Below are positions 15,636-23,921 of a DNA stretch of 30,322 nt, piece after piece (position 1 is the first letter of the stretch; each line of letters starts with the position of its first letter). The notes under the pieces are model-generated. The model was not told where the DNA came from and searched no databases. It saw only the letters and a program-made list of their open reading frames with translations. The position numbers were made by a program, and so were the translations under genes. This stretch comes from CAYXWM01 sp964468805. Lineage in GTDB: Bacteria > Bacillota > Clostridia > Lachnospirales > WRBF01. The stretch spans positions 1 through 30,322 of the forward strand of contig CAYXWM010000034.1 in NCBI GenBank assembly GCA_964468805.1, written 5' to 3'.

Positions 15636-15680
15636 TTACTCCCTTTCAATAGGAGTCATATTTATTGATTATAATTATTA

Positions 15681-15810
15681 CAACAGGACTTTAGCACGCA
15701 ACAAACCGACTGTGAAGCAATTAAGTGGTAAAATCACCCGCTTTAAGACGGTTCAACCCTACCACTATCAAACAATGGAAGCCTAGTTAACATTGATATT
15801 TGTCCTGTTG
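15681..15810. other. Structured segment bounded by inverted iteron cores
   Basis: CAACAGGAC (15681-15689) and GTCCTGTTG (15802-15810) are exact inverted copies of the iteron core, 130 bp end to end. Within them AGTGGTA (15724-15730) pairs with TACCACT (15760-15766), enclosing CCG-CTTTAAGA-CGG. Local sequence mimics tRNA loops (AAGTGGTAAAATC, GGTTCAACCC), but no standard cloverleaf closes. It could be a structured RNA, a single-strand origin or a tRNA relic. No protein is encoded. Confidence 0.4.
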
Positions 15811-15965
15811 AAGTATTCAATACTTAGTACTGATGTATAATTACAATTAATACGTTAAAGATTATTTTTCGTATATCACATTTTGGGCATTATTTTTTAC
15901 TCCTAGTTTTAAGGAGTTCGAAATTTTGAATATTAATTTTATTAATATTAATCGTGATTTCGTCC

Positions 15966-16228
15966 CATAGAAGGATTCTAATTTGTCCTGTTAAAGGATT
16001 CTAAATTGTCCATAGAAGGATTCTGATTTGTCCTGTTAAAGGATTCTAAATTGTCCATAGAAGGATTCTGATTCGTCCTGTTGAAGGATTCTAAATTGTC
16101 CATAGAAGGATTCTGATTTGTCCTGTTGAAGGATTCTGATTTGTCCTGTTGAAGGATTCTAAATTGTCCATAGAAGGATTCTGATTCGTCCTGTTAAAGG
16201 ATTCTAAATTGTCCTATTGAAGGATTCT
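15966..16228 (+). repeat. Iteron array: 12 tandem copies around AAGGATTCT
   Basis: AAGGATTCT occurs 12 times, at 15971, 15994, 16016, 16039, 16061, 16084, 16106, 16129, 16152, 16174, 16197 and 16220. Spacing is 23 or 22 bp, about two helical turns. Units alternate between CATAG-AAGGATTCTGATTTGTCC and TGTTR-AAGGATTCTAAATTGTC, so the real period is a 45-bp dimer; the alternation slips once, at copy 8. A thirteenth, degraded copy lies at about 15799-15820. There are no variable spacers, so it is not CRISPR. Near a rep gene this is best read as replication-initiator binding sites or a copy-control region. Confidence 0.85.
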
Positions 16229-16390
16229 TTTCATTTATAATGTATATTGTCATATTATGACTTTTCATTTATTTGCTTATATTTTACTCTTTTGCTAGGT
16301 AGTTGTCAATACCTATTTCTAAATTATTTTATAAATAAATAAATCTATCTATTCGTGTGTCTTATGAATACGATTAAGTTAAATAAAGGT

Positions 16391-16624
16391 TTAATTATTA
16401 TTTTTAGACGGAATAAATTCTAGCAGGTCTCCTATACTACACCCAAGAACTATACATAGTCTCGCAAGAACATCAATATCTAATCGCGTTATTTTGTTAT
16501 TGCAGTAATTGTTAATCTGTGTTCTATGCATTTCTGCCCTATGGCTTAATTTGTTTTTGCTGATGTCCTATTCCATAATTAATTTTTCTAAATTTATTTT
16601 TATTGTTCCATACTTATAATTCAT
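16391..16624 (-). pseudogene. XRE-family HTH regulator with in-frame TAG
   Basis: GGAGGT 6 bp before the ATG at 16624 starts a 78-codon frame in which only codon 19 (16568-16570) is a TAG stop. Reading through gives ISKNKLSHRAEMHRTQINNY and TRLDIDVLARLCIVLGCSIGDLLEFIP, a textbook Cro/C1-type regulator of the short family common in Clostridia elements. A Gln codon (CAG to TAG) is the simplest origin of the stop. The product would end after 18 residues unless the stop is suppressed. It lies just beyond the iterons on the rep strand. Confidence 0.8.
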
Positions 16625-16784
16625 TGTTGACCTCCACTTGTTAACAAAACCGCTTACTTGAGAGATAAAGGTTTTATTGACAAGCAAAGTCTACACATAT
16701 TACAATGTCTTAGTAAGTTGTAAGATATCTTGTGTTACAATTGCACAATATCTAAACAAATCGAATCTTAGGAGGTCTTTTACG

Positions 16785-18125
16785 TTGAAAAGAATTTGGT
16801 TTAGTGTTATTGTTATCTTATTTTTATGTAGCTGTTCAGCAACAAAAACGGAACTAACTAAACAGTCTCCAATGCCCATTACACAGACCGAAACAAAAGT
16901 CTCTACTGTTTCCGAACCGCCTAAACCGGACAATAAACAACTAACAGAAGACAATGTTTTTGCATTTACGCCAAAAGATTTGATAGCTGCAATTGATTCA
17001 AACTCTTCTTCATATAATTCATTTGTAGCTGAGCAGCCATATGAAGATAATGGTTATACTGCGTCTTGGTTTTGGAAAAATAATGGGGAAATTAAGATGC
17101 TGGCATATAGTGAATTAGGTAAAGAAAATGTTTCTGTAATAACATTAATTGATACAAGAGGTGCAGATGAAGTCGATAAAAGACTTTACAACTACAATAC
17201 TTATCTAGAAGTTTTTGGAACAAGGGATTCAGCTATGGGAGATTTCTTTCTTTATTTAGAGAATATTTATCAGCTATGCGGTATGGATATTAAATTTGAG
17301 CAACTTGCAAATGATTTTATCCTAGGTGATTCAAATAGAGCTATGCAGAAAGAAAAAGGATATGTTGAGTTTTCTAAAAATGGAGTTACTTGTAGATTTT
17401 CAACTGATAGAGATTTGGATTATTGCTTTTTTTATATATATCCCTCAGAAATAAATATAGATGTTAACTCAATACCTTTAACAATAAAACGAGCAGATGA
17501 TTTTTTTACAAGCGAAGATACACAAGCTGCATACGATAAATATTTAAAAAGTCATGATTATACAGAAATTTTGGGGCTTGTAGATAAATATATTAATGAA
17601 TCATCTCCAAAAGATACTGACTCAGCATATATCATTAAAGAAAAGATTCAACCTGCTATTGATGAAATGCAAAAGTGCGAATTAATTAAAGATGATTATA
17701 GTGATGATATTATGGTATATTACAAAGGATTAAATAAAATAAATAAAGCAAACAATTTTATTACATACATTAATAATGGTTCATTAATATATAGAGCAGG
17801 TTTTCAAAAAAACGGTTGGGTATTCTTTGATAATTTTAAAATAAAAGCGGATGATACAATTATTGAGGAACACCAGCAATCAGAAGTGAGGGACGTATTA
17901 AAAGGAGGGCAAATTTTAGAGTATGCTGATTTCAATATATATGAAAAAGAGCTTACTGCTTTAATAGATGCCAATTCTATTTCAATTAGGTTTTATGGCG
18001 AAAATGATAAAACATACGACCATACTTTATCTACTGATGAGGTTGCAGCTATTAAGACTATAAATACAATCTACGACACAAACAAGTTCTTAAAAGACCT
18101 AAAATACCGGTGGTTGATAAAATAA
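16785..18125 (+). CDS. Lipoprotein of unknown function
   Basis: 446 residues with signal WFSVIVILFLCSC: lipidation most likely at Cys17 in LCSC, an acceptable though not ideal lipobox. A Thr/Pro/Lys-rich tether follows to about residue 55. The remainder is an acidic soluble protein without motifs I recognise. A region FTPKDLIAAIDSNSSSYNSFV near 60-80 and an acidic end (YDHTLSTDEVAAIKTINTIYDT) are its most regular parts. The start is the TTG at 16785 with AGGAGG 9 bp upstream; the ATG at 16677 has no site. It runs opposite to the replication block, is followed by a strong terminator, and looks like element cargo or a flanking chromosomal gene. Confidence 0.7.
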   Translation: MKRIWFSVIVILFLCSCSATKTELTKQSPMPITQTETKVSTVSEPPKPDNKQLTEDNVFAFTPKDLIAAIDSNSSSYNSFVAEQPYEDNGYTASWFWKNNGEIKMLAYSELGKENVSVITLIDTRGADEVDKRLYNYNTYLEVFGTRDSAMGDFFLYLENIYQLCGMDIKFEQLANDFILGDSNRAMQKEKGYVEFSKNGVTCRFSTDRDLDYCFFYIYPSEINIDVNSIPLTIKRADDFFTSEDTQAAYDKYLKSHDYTEILGLVDKYINESSPKDTDSAYIIKEKIQPAIDEMQKCELIKDDYSDDIMVYYKGLNKINKANNFITYINNGSLIYRAGFQKNGWVFFDNFKIKADDTIIEEHQQSEVRDVLKGGQILEYADFNIYEKELTALIDANSISIRFYGENDKTYDHTLSTDEVAAIKTINTIYDTNKFLKDLKYRWLIK

Positions 18126-18151
18126 TAAGCATTAGATACTTGAATCAATCA

Positions 18152-18190
18152 AATGCTCTTAAGAATTTCGATTGTTAAGGGCATTTTTAT
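18152..18190 (+). terminator. Terminator of the 16785-18125 lipoprotein gene
   Basis: AATGCTCTTAA pairs with TTAAGGGCATT (11 bp, one T-G pair), then TTTTATAATT. Confidence 0.9.
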
Positions 18191-18462
18191 AATTAACTAT
18201 AAATTGGTTGCTAAATAACTGCTAAGATGAACAATATTTAGATTTTTGGATAAGAAGAAAATTACAGATTCGCAAAGTTGAAACATTCTTGAATGTATAT
18301 GATTTCGCATGAGCATCCATATCTTATCCTGTTTTCTTGTTTATATAGAAGTATTTAAGTCATGGCATAGTATTTGTTAATGGATTAATATTATTAAATA
18401 TAAAACAGATATTTAGTACAATTTGTAGAAAGCAAGCTTTTATTATTTTAGGGGGTCTACAC
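18191..18462. other. Spacer without recognised features
   Basis: AT-rich DNA between the terminator and the next plus-strand gene. It presumably holds that gene's promoter, but I see no convincing -35/-10 pair or RNA structure. Confidence 0.4.
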
Positions 18463-19176
18463 ATGACAAAGGAGTATAAAGGGTTAGGTGGCTCAACTGC
18501 AATTATTGAAGGTAACACCATAAAAATCAAACAGCTTTTCTTAAAGACTGAGTTCCCGTTAACTGAAGTCATTTATTCAAGTATTAATTCACCTAAAAAT
18601 TTAGGTGAAAGGGGCATTCTTGTTATTAGAACCCAGAAAGCAAAATATACGTTTGTTTTCAAGAAAAAAGATTTAGAAACATTCCAAGAACTCTACGACA
18701 TAATCTGCAATAATGCTGCAGATAGTTTTCAGAATTACATACATGAGAATAATTCATTTACTATAACAAAAGAAATAGAAAACTTAGTTGCGTTTGACCA
18801 AAATAGTAAACGCATCCGTATCCCCGTAACAATTAAAGGTGAGAAGAAGTATAAATTTTATAATTTTGAGGATATCGTGAGCTTTGATTTGCTTGAAGGT
18901 GGTAAAACAATAACAGAAAGTGGACTGGGTACTGCTTTTGCAGGTGGAATTCTATTCGGTGGAACAGGTGCAGTCGTTGGAAGTGTCGTTGGCAAGAAGA
19001 ACAAGAATATTTGTTCAAGTCTGTCCATAAAAATTACTATGAACGATATCGTCAACCCTGTTGTAAATATAGAATTTATAAAATATCCTTCAGAAAGAGG
19101 TGGACTTTACTTCAATCAACGATATGCATTGGCACAAGAATGTTTGTCTGTATTACAAATTATCTGTCGTAAATAA
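18463..19176 (+). CDS. Glycine-zipper protein with PH-like N-terminal part, function unknown
   Basis: 237 residues. Two beta-rich stretches (about 5-75 and 97-150) read like pleckstrin-type or DUF4429-like folds, each with a pattern of short strands around GGSTAIIEGNTIKIKQ and NSKRIRIPVTIKGEKKYKFYNFEDIVSF. Residues 154-178 (GLGTAFAGGILFGGTGAVVG and on) form a glycine zipper able to insert in or span a membrane. The C-terminal strand-rich part follows. GGGGG about 8 bp upstream supports the ATG. It is a single gene; role unknown. A membrane-associated or phage-resistance role would be speculation. Confidence 0.65.
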   Translation: MTKEYKGLGGSTAIIEGNTIKIKQLFLKTEFPLTEVIYSSINSPKNLGERGILVIRTQKAKYTFVFKKKDLETFQELYDIICNNAADSFQNYIHENNSFTITKEIENLVAFDQNSKRIRIPVTIKGEKKYKFYNFEDIVSFDLLEGGKTITESGLGTAFAGGILFGGTGAVVGSVVGKKNKNICSSLSIKITMNDIVNPVVNIEFIKYPSERGGLYFNQRYALAQECLSVLQIICRK

Positions 19177-19335
19177 ACGTTATTGGAACGGCAGAGTAAA
19201 AGTAGTGAATGAATATGATACTTATTACAAAAGTGTAATAGTTTTTGCTCGTGATATGGATATAATTTGAACAATTATTCTGCAGTCATATTGTTTATGA
19301 AAGTGTATTTATCTTAAACCGTTGTTCTCCGTTTC

Positions 19336-19389
19336 AAAAAACAAATCCGAACCCACTCTTTATTGGAGAGGCGTTCGGATTTGTTTTTT
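19336..19389. terminator. Bidirectional terminator with perfect 17-bp stem
   Basis: AAAAAACAAATCCGAAC (19336-19352) and its exact complement (19373-19389). The loop itself contains CTCT/AGAG. A runs on the left and T runs on the right let it stop transcription from both sides: the plus-strand glycine-zipper gene and the minus-strand binding-protein gene. Confidence 0.9.
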
Positions 19390-19628
19390 ATTAGCAAACC
19401 TAAAGATTGTCTGCTTCTCCTTAGAAATAGCGACCATTAAGTTAATTGTATTTATTAGTAATCAACCCTGCAAGGTTATATCTTCTTGCTTCTGTTTGCT
19501 GTACCGGTTAATTAGAATTCCTTATTGCATTCCTACAAATTTAACGATATATGGGTCGCAAAAGGTAACGCCCACAAAGATGAGCTGAACCATCAGCCCC
19601 TATTATTATTTTAAACAATTCAATATCG
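19390..19628. other. Spacer downstream of the LplA-like gene
   Basis: About 240 bp of mixed composition. No complete gene or RNA is seen. This is where base composition changes from the AT-rich element to the more GC-rich island. Confidence 0.35.
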
Positions 19629-21236
19629 TTACGTCTGTATTCTGTCATGTGCCTTTTGAGCAGTTGCAATGAACTTAGCAAGTCCTAATTCGTCAAAGGC
19701 TTGGATATACTTACACCATTCCTCATCATCGTTTATGTCCCGGGCACCGGTGATAAATTCCTGTACGCTGTCTTTAACAAATTGGTCAATGCCGGTACGG
19801 ATTTCGGCAATAGCTGATTCCTCGTCGGGCGTGTAATTAAGCGCCCCGATAAACTCATCAGGCTCATAATCCTTATATAAAAGCGCGGTTTGTGCGTTTA
19901 TATATTCTCCATCAGTCTCTGTTCCGTCCCATGTGACGCCGCCCGAAAATTTAGGGCGAGAAACATAGGGACCGATTTGGCATAGATGCTTATTTTGAAG
20001 TGTATTCCAAAGTTGATTTTTTATCCGTATTGTCGCCGGTGTTCCGTAAATACTTACATCTCCCTTTTCCGCAAAATCCCAATCAATACCTTTATCCCCA
20101 TATCGCCCAATAAGGCAGGCTTCTTCACTAAGCATTAGGTCAAAGAGTTTAAATACCTCGTCGGGATTTTTGCAGGCAGACGTGATGACACCGTTGGGCT
20201 TGGGAAGTGGAATGCTGACAGTCGAAAGCCGCACTCCGCCGGGGCCCATGAGCGGGGCTATACCCATATATCGCTGAAGCATTTCGGGAGAATTTTGCTG
20301 CACAGTAAAGGTGATGCCGGCTACGGAAAACGCTCCGAGAATATCACGCGGATCATTCGCCATCTGCTTCATTTGCTGGTCATCCTGTGAGAAGGAAAGT
20401 GGAGATAACAGCCCTTCGTCGTAAAGCCCACGCATATATCTCAGCGCCTCTCTCCATTCATCCCTCACGGGCGCAAAGCCCACAACGCCATTTTCAAGCA
20501 GCAAGCGCGAGAACTTTTCATTATTGTAGATAAACGCATTAAACAGGTATTCATACACCTGCTTGGAGTAAAATTCCTCTGTTCCCGCCATTGGGATTTC
20601 ATCCCGGATGCCGTTCCCATTGGGGTCGTTATTCTTAAAAGCACGCAGCATATCCCTAAACTCATCGGTTGTCGTAGGTACGCTCATATTTAAAGCATCA
20701 AGCCATCCCTTGTTGACCCACATAACCTGACGGTAACGGGTAATCATCGACGAGCTGAAACCGGGCATGTAATACATATGCCCGTCAGCGGAGGTCATAA
20801 GAGCCCTTATGTTGTACTCCGGCAGTTCGTCAAACAGTTTTTTTGTATTGTCGCCGTATTTTTCTATTAATTCGTTGAGTGATAAAATGATTCCCTGTTC
20901 ACCATATTTTTGAGCATTATAGTTATTAAAAATTACATGATTGCCAAAACCCATATAAGCATCGGGCAAACCTTCGCCACTTATAAGTTGCTGTCGAACG
21001 ATTTGCTCGGCATTCTCGGTAGGCAACCAAGTCATTTCTATTTTTAAGCCGGTCTGTTCCTCAAGCCACAGCTTATAAGTGTTTGTTTCAAAATCCTCAA
21101 TATAATTATTCTGTGGTGCTGCAAGGCGTACGACGATACGCTCCTGCGGCTTTTTATTTTCTTGGATGCACGATGAAAGACCGCAGAGCATAACAACACA
21201 GATAAGTATCGCTAAGGCCTTTTTTAAGTTTTTCAT
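19629..21236 (-). CDS. Extracellular solute-binding lipoprotein, LplA/family 1 type
   Basis: 535 residues. The lipoprotein signal ends LSSC with Cys23. The mature protein is a large family 1 solute-binding protein like LplA and other saccharide-binding lipoproteins of Firmicutes: YKLWLEEQTGLKIEMTWLP, the conserved NNDPNGNGIRDEIP (about 231-244, a calcium-loop-like motif of this subgroup), MYYMPGFSSS, and repeated aromatic residues. It should capture an oligosaccharide outside the cell. AAGGGG precedes the ATG. No permease or ATPase gene is near, so it either serves a transporter elsewhere or acts as ligand sensor for the divergent two-component system at 21401-23648. The DNA is more GC-rich than its left neighbours. 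Confidence 0.88.
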   Translation of the reverse strand: MKNLKKALAILICVVMLCGLSSCIQENKKPQERIVVRLAAPQNNYIEDFETNTYKLWLEEQTGLKIEMTWLPTENAEQIVRQQLISGEGLPDAYMGFGNHVIFNNYNAQKYGEQGIILSLNELIEKYGDNTKKLFDELPEYNIRALMTSADGHMYYMPGFSSSMITRYRQVMWVNKGWLDALNMSVPTTTDEFRDMLRAFKNNDPNGNGIRDEIPMAGTEEFYSKQVYEYLFNAFIYNNEKFSRLLLENGVVGFAPVRDEWREALRYMRGLYDEGLLSPLSFSQDDQQMKQMANDPRDILGAFSVAGITFTVQQNSPEMLQRYMGIAPLMGPGGVRLSTVSIPLPKPNGVITSACKNPDEVFKLFDLMLSEEACLIGRYGDKGIDWDFAEKGDVSIYGTPATIRIKNQLWNTLQNKHLCQIGPYVSRPKFSGGVTWDGTETDGEYINAQTALLYKDYEPDEFIGALNYTPDEESAIAEIRTGIDQFVKDSVQEFITGARDINDDEEWCKYIQAFDELGLAKFIATAQKAHDRIQT

Positions 21237-21400
21237 AGTAAACCCCTTTTCAAGTTGAAGATATTATAACAAAAAATCACGTGAAAGTCATGTAATAATT
21301 ATGTAAAAACCGTGCATATGAGAATATCCATATTATGATGAATATAATCTATACCATATTGATTTATTTGCATTATAATAGTTTCAGGACGGTGATAAAT

Positions 21401-22126
21401 ATGCATACGGTATTTCTGGTTGATGATGATCGGATTATAATAGAGAGCCTTTGGGAAAAGCGCGGGCTGTTTTTATCCTCCGGATTTGATATCGCAGGCG
21501 CAGAAATAAACCCGTTAGTGGCGCTTGAGAAAATACGTGCTATGCGCCCTGATGTGGTCATCAGCGATTTAAAAATGCCCGTTATGAGCGGAACGGAGCT
21601 TTTAGAGGAAATCCGGCGAGATCTGCTGCCGCCGATCTTTGTTATCATCAGTGCATTTGCGGAGTTTAAGGACGTGCGAAAGCTGTTTTTGACCTACGGC
21701 TTCGACTATCTTTTGAAGCCGGTGTCAGACATAACTCTGACAGACTTGCTAAACCGTCTCGCTACGAGGCTTGACCGCACAAAGCCCGAAAAACCGCAGA
21801 CATCATCGCGGGAGTTAAATGAAATTCTTACATACCTAAAAGAGCATATGACAATGAAACATACACTTGAATCCATAGCAGAAAGGTATAAAATACACCC
21901 CAACTCTGTTTGCAACCTTTTTGCAAAATATCTAAATACCACGTTTTCTACCTATCTTACGTCAATCCGTATGGAACGTGCAGAGGAGCTATTGCGTGCA
22001 ACCGATAAACCGGTAAAGGAAATAGCCGCCGAGTGCGGCTACAGCGACTATTTCTATTTCTGCCGTGTGTTCCGCACGATACACGGCATGTCGCCTACCC
22101 GGTTTAGGGAGGGCGACAATGAATAA
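21401..22126 (+). CDS. Response regulator, receiver plus AraC-type DNA-binding domain (YesN-like)
   Basis: 241 residues. The receiver domain has the acidic pocket D8-D9-D10 in FLVDDDR, phosphoacceptor D56 in VVISDLKMPVMSG and K106 in YLLKPVSD. The AraC-type double helix-turn-helix fills about 140-237 (HTLESIAERYKIHPNSVCNLF, KPVKEIAAECGYSDYFYFCRVF, then GMSPTRFR). Such regulators activate saccharide uptake or degradation genes. The ATG at 21401 fits the domain start and is preceded by GGACGGTGA. The order is regulator first, then kinase, with an 8-bp overlap, the reverse of the usual yesM-yesN order. The likely target is the divergent binding-protein gene through the 164-bp spacer (inference). 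Confidence 0.92.
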   Translation: MHTVFLVDDDRIIIESLWEKRGLFLSSGFDIAGAEINPLVALEKIRAMRPDVVISDLKMPVMSGTELLEEIRRDLLPPIFVIISAFAEFKDVRKLFLTYGFDYLLKPVSDITLTDLLNRLATRLDRTKPEKPQTSSRELNEILTYLKEHMTMKHTLESIAERYKIHPNSVCNLFAKYLNTTFSTYLTSIRMERAEELLRATDKPVKEIAAECGYSDYFYFCRVFRTIHGMSPTRFREGDNE

Positions 22127-23648
22127 TAAAATTGCCAAGCGGCGTTTCGCAGCGATTATGACAGGCTACAGCCTACTCGTTTTAATAGCATGGTTTTGCT
22201 ACAATAATGTCGTATTTTCTCACACCCAACAAATCGCGCGAGTTTTAACAAGTCTTGCCGGAAATAATCTTCTTACACGTCTTGACAGCGAATTTTCACG
22301 CATAAGGCTCACTTCTTCTGTGATTGCCGGGAGTGCGTATGTGCGGGATTTTTTAGAGGAAAAGGACGTTGCTTCCTATTACGAAAAGGCAAAGCCGGCC
22401 GCTGAAATTATACGAAAGACCGCCTATCCCCAGATGTACGCCGACAGCATCATAACAATCACCGAAGGTGGTGCCTTTTATCGCTTCACAGGCAGCGTAA
22501 GTAATGAGGTAATCGCAAACATACACAGCGAGATAAAAAACAGCAGTTATGCGCCGATATACAGCATTCAGGAGATTGATGGCACAAAATATTTTTGTCA
22601 TATAACTTATGTATATGCGCATGAATTGGGACAAAGCAACCCGGTTGGCAGCGTTGTTATACTATCTAATTTGTCGAAAATGCGGCGAATGCTGTCTGAG
22701 CCGAGAGAAGTACCGGGAATAGACACTGCTGTCATATTTAATGATAAAATTTTGCTTTCGGGCAATATTGAATTGGAAGGCAAAGAATCGGCTCAACTTA
22801 ACGAGAATTACGGTGCTGTGACTGTTTCACAGGTTACAGGAACAAGCCTTTTTGTAGCCGCTGCCGTGACAAAAGAAACTCTCTACAAAGACGAACAGCT
22901 GTCTTTTCTTGTTTTGGTGTTAATGCTGTCGGCGTTGCTCCTGCTTATCGCCGGTTTATATCGCTTGCTTTCAAGAAGAATGATTACGCCCATGCTTGAT
23001 AAGGCGGACAAGATGCAGATGGGGCTTCTCGGAACACAAATCAGTGCCCATTTTGTAGTCAATACCATTGTTTGCATTGAAAAGCTTTCTCAACAGGGTC
23101 AAAATGAAAAAGCGACCGCCGCCGCCGCAAATCTTGCAGAAATGTTACGGCATATGCACGAATCCGATGAGGAAATCAATGTTTTCTCTGAGCTTGAACA
23201 GCTTAGTCGCTATATAGAGATTATGAACATTCGTGCCGGCGGTAAATTTGAGGTTGAAGTTGATGTAGATGATGTACTCTCCGATTACAAAATGCCGGGG
23301 CATGTTTTGCAGCCTCTTGTAGAAAACGCATTAACCCACGGTTTGGGAAACAAAGCAACAGACTGCCGCCTGACTGTCACAGGCCGGGCTTACAAATCCC
23401 ATATTTTGTTTGAAATCAAGGATAATGGAGTAGGCATTTTGTCTGATGCTCTGGAAGGCCTGAATTTGAGGTTAAAAGATACAGTCAACCATGATTATCC
23501 GGAAAAAGGTCTGGACGGTGTGGCGCTTGTAAACGTACAAAAGCGCATACAAGCTCGCTATGGAAACGGTTATGGCGTTAGTATAGACAGTACGCCGGGA
23601 ACAGGCACTACAGCCACGGTGCGGCTTCCGATTATTTCAGATATGTAA
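22119..23648 (+). CDS. YesM-like membrane sensor histidine kinase (His_kinase/PF06580)
   Basis: 509 residues. TM1 is about 14-33, an extracellular sensing domain about 34-260, and TM2 about 262-284. The kinase core has phosphoacceptor His311 in QISAHFVVNTI, where the family normally reads QINPHFLYNT, N-box LVENALTHG (400-408), G1 DNGVGI (435-440) and an ending GLDGVALVNVQKRIQARYG. The changed H-box surroundings and the G2 glycines (GLDGVAL) depart from typical YesM kinases, and no clear HAMP domain precedes the core. GGGAGGG precedes the ATG, which overlaps the regulator's stop. It probably senses the ligand of, or the complex with, the adjacent binding protein (inference). Confidence 0.9.
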   Translation: MNNKIAKRRFAAIMTGYSLLVLIAWFCYNNVVFSHTQQIARVLTSLAGNNLLTRLDSEFSRIRLTSSVIAGSAYVRDFLEEKDVASYYEKAKPAAEIIRKTAYPQMYADSIITITEGGAFYRFTGSVSNEVIANIHSEIKNSSYAPIYSIQEIDGTKYFCHITYVYAHELGQSNPVGSVVILSNLSKMRRMLSEPREVPGIDTAVIFNDKILLSGNIELEGKESAQLNENYGAVTVSQVTGTSLFVAAAVTKETLYKDEQLSFLVLVLMLSALLLLIAGLYRLLSRRMITPMLDKADKMQMGLLGTQISAHFVVNTIVCIEKLSQQGQNEKATAAAANLAEMLRHMHESDEEINVFSELEQLSRYIEIMNIRAGGKFEVEVDVDDVLSDYKMPGHVLQPLVENALTHGLGNKATDCRLTVTGRAYKSHILFEIKDNGVGILSDALEGLNLRLKDTVNHDYPEKGLDGVALVNVQKRIQARYGNGYGVSIDSTPGTGTTATVRLPIISDM

Positions 23649-23743
23649 AATTTTATTTTTTATGAGGATAATCCATATCCGATTAACTTAGTCTATACCC
23701 AAATAAAAAAAATCCGGGTATACTGAATGAAAATCTTATATTA

Positions 23744-23848
23744 ATGAAAAATATACCGGCCTTGTCCGGCGGCCGACTTGAAACAGCGTTTTCATGCATC
23801 GTCGGTGGAAACGGCAACGGGCTGTTGGGAGAGGTGGAAATCATGTAA
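23744..23848 (+). CDS. Possible 34-residue peptide gene
   Basis: An ATG-to-TAA frame of 35 codons in the spacer after the kinase, reading MKNIPALSGGRLETAFSCIV then GGNGNGLLGEVEIM. It is more GC-rich than the surrounding spacer. No good ribosome site precedes the ATG, and the frame is open upstream to 23687. It could be a peptide, a remnant of a larger gene or structured leader RNA for the secreted protein gene. Treat as unproven. Confidence 0.25.
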   Translation: MKNIPALSGGRLETAFSCIVGGNGNGLLGEVEIM

Positions 23849-23921
23849 GTTATCTAAAAGTAGAACACATGTAGGTGTATAGCCGAAACAATTACAAAAC
23901 AATTGATTGGGGGATTAGTCA

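Larger units (their letters stand above)
11631..19176. mobile_element. Putative integrated plasmid-like element at tRNA-Ser (ends not defined)
   Basis: A run of mobile-element genes begins 76 bp after tRNA-Ser: serine recombinase, HTH/excisionase-like protein, DUF5681-like protein, II/X-type Rep, iteron array and a broken XRE regulator. Two accessory genes on the other strand follow. The minus-strand block (XRE, iterons, rep, small genes, recombinase) resembles a small integrative plasmid. I could not find matching att sequences, so the right end is a guess: it lies somewhere between 16625 and the change to more GC-rich DNA after about 19330. Confidence 0.55.

Noticed and set aside
15681..15810. 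Functional tRNA gene
   Set aside because: D-loop-like and T-loop-like motifs occur, but acceptor, anticodon and T stems do not pair in a cloverleaf.
15966..16228. CRISPR array
   Set aside because: Repeats are directly tandem at 22-23 bp with only two alternating inter-repeat sequences, no unique spacers and no cas genes.
16785..19176. Anti-phage defence pair (lipoprotein plus glycine-zipper protein)
   Set aside because: No nuclease, NTPase, toxin or known effector motif; the two genes are separated by a strong terminator, so nothing supports a shared system.
23760..23850. Riboswitch (cyclic-di-GMP or cobalamin type) before the secreted protein
   Set aside because: The GC-rich spacer lacks the conserved core bases of either class that I could match by eye.
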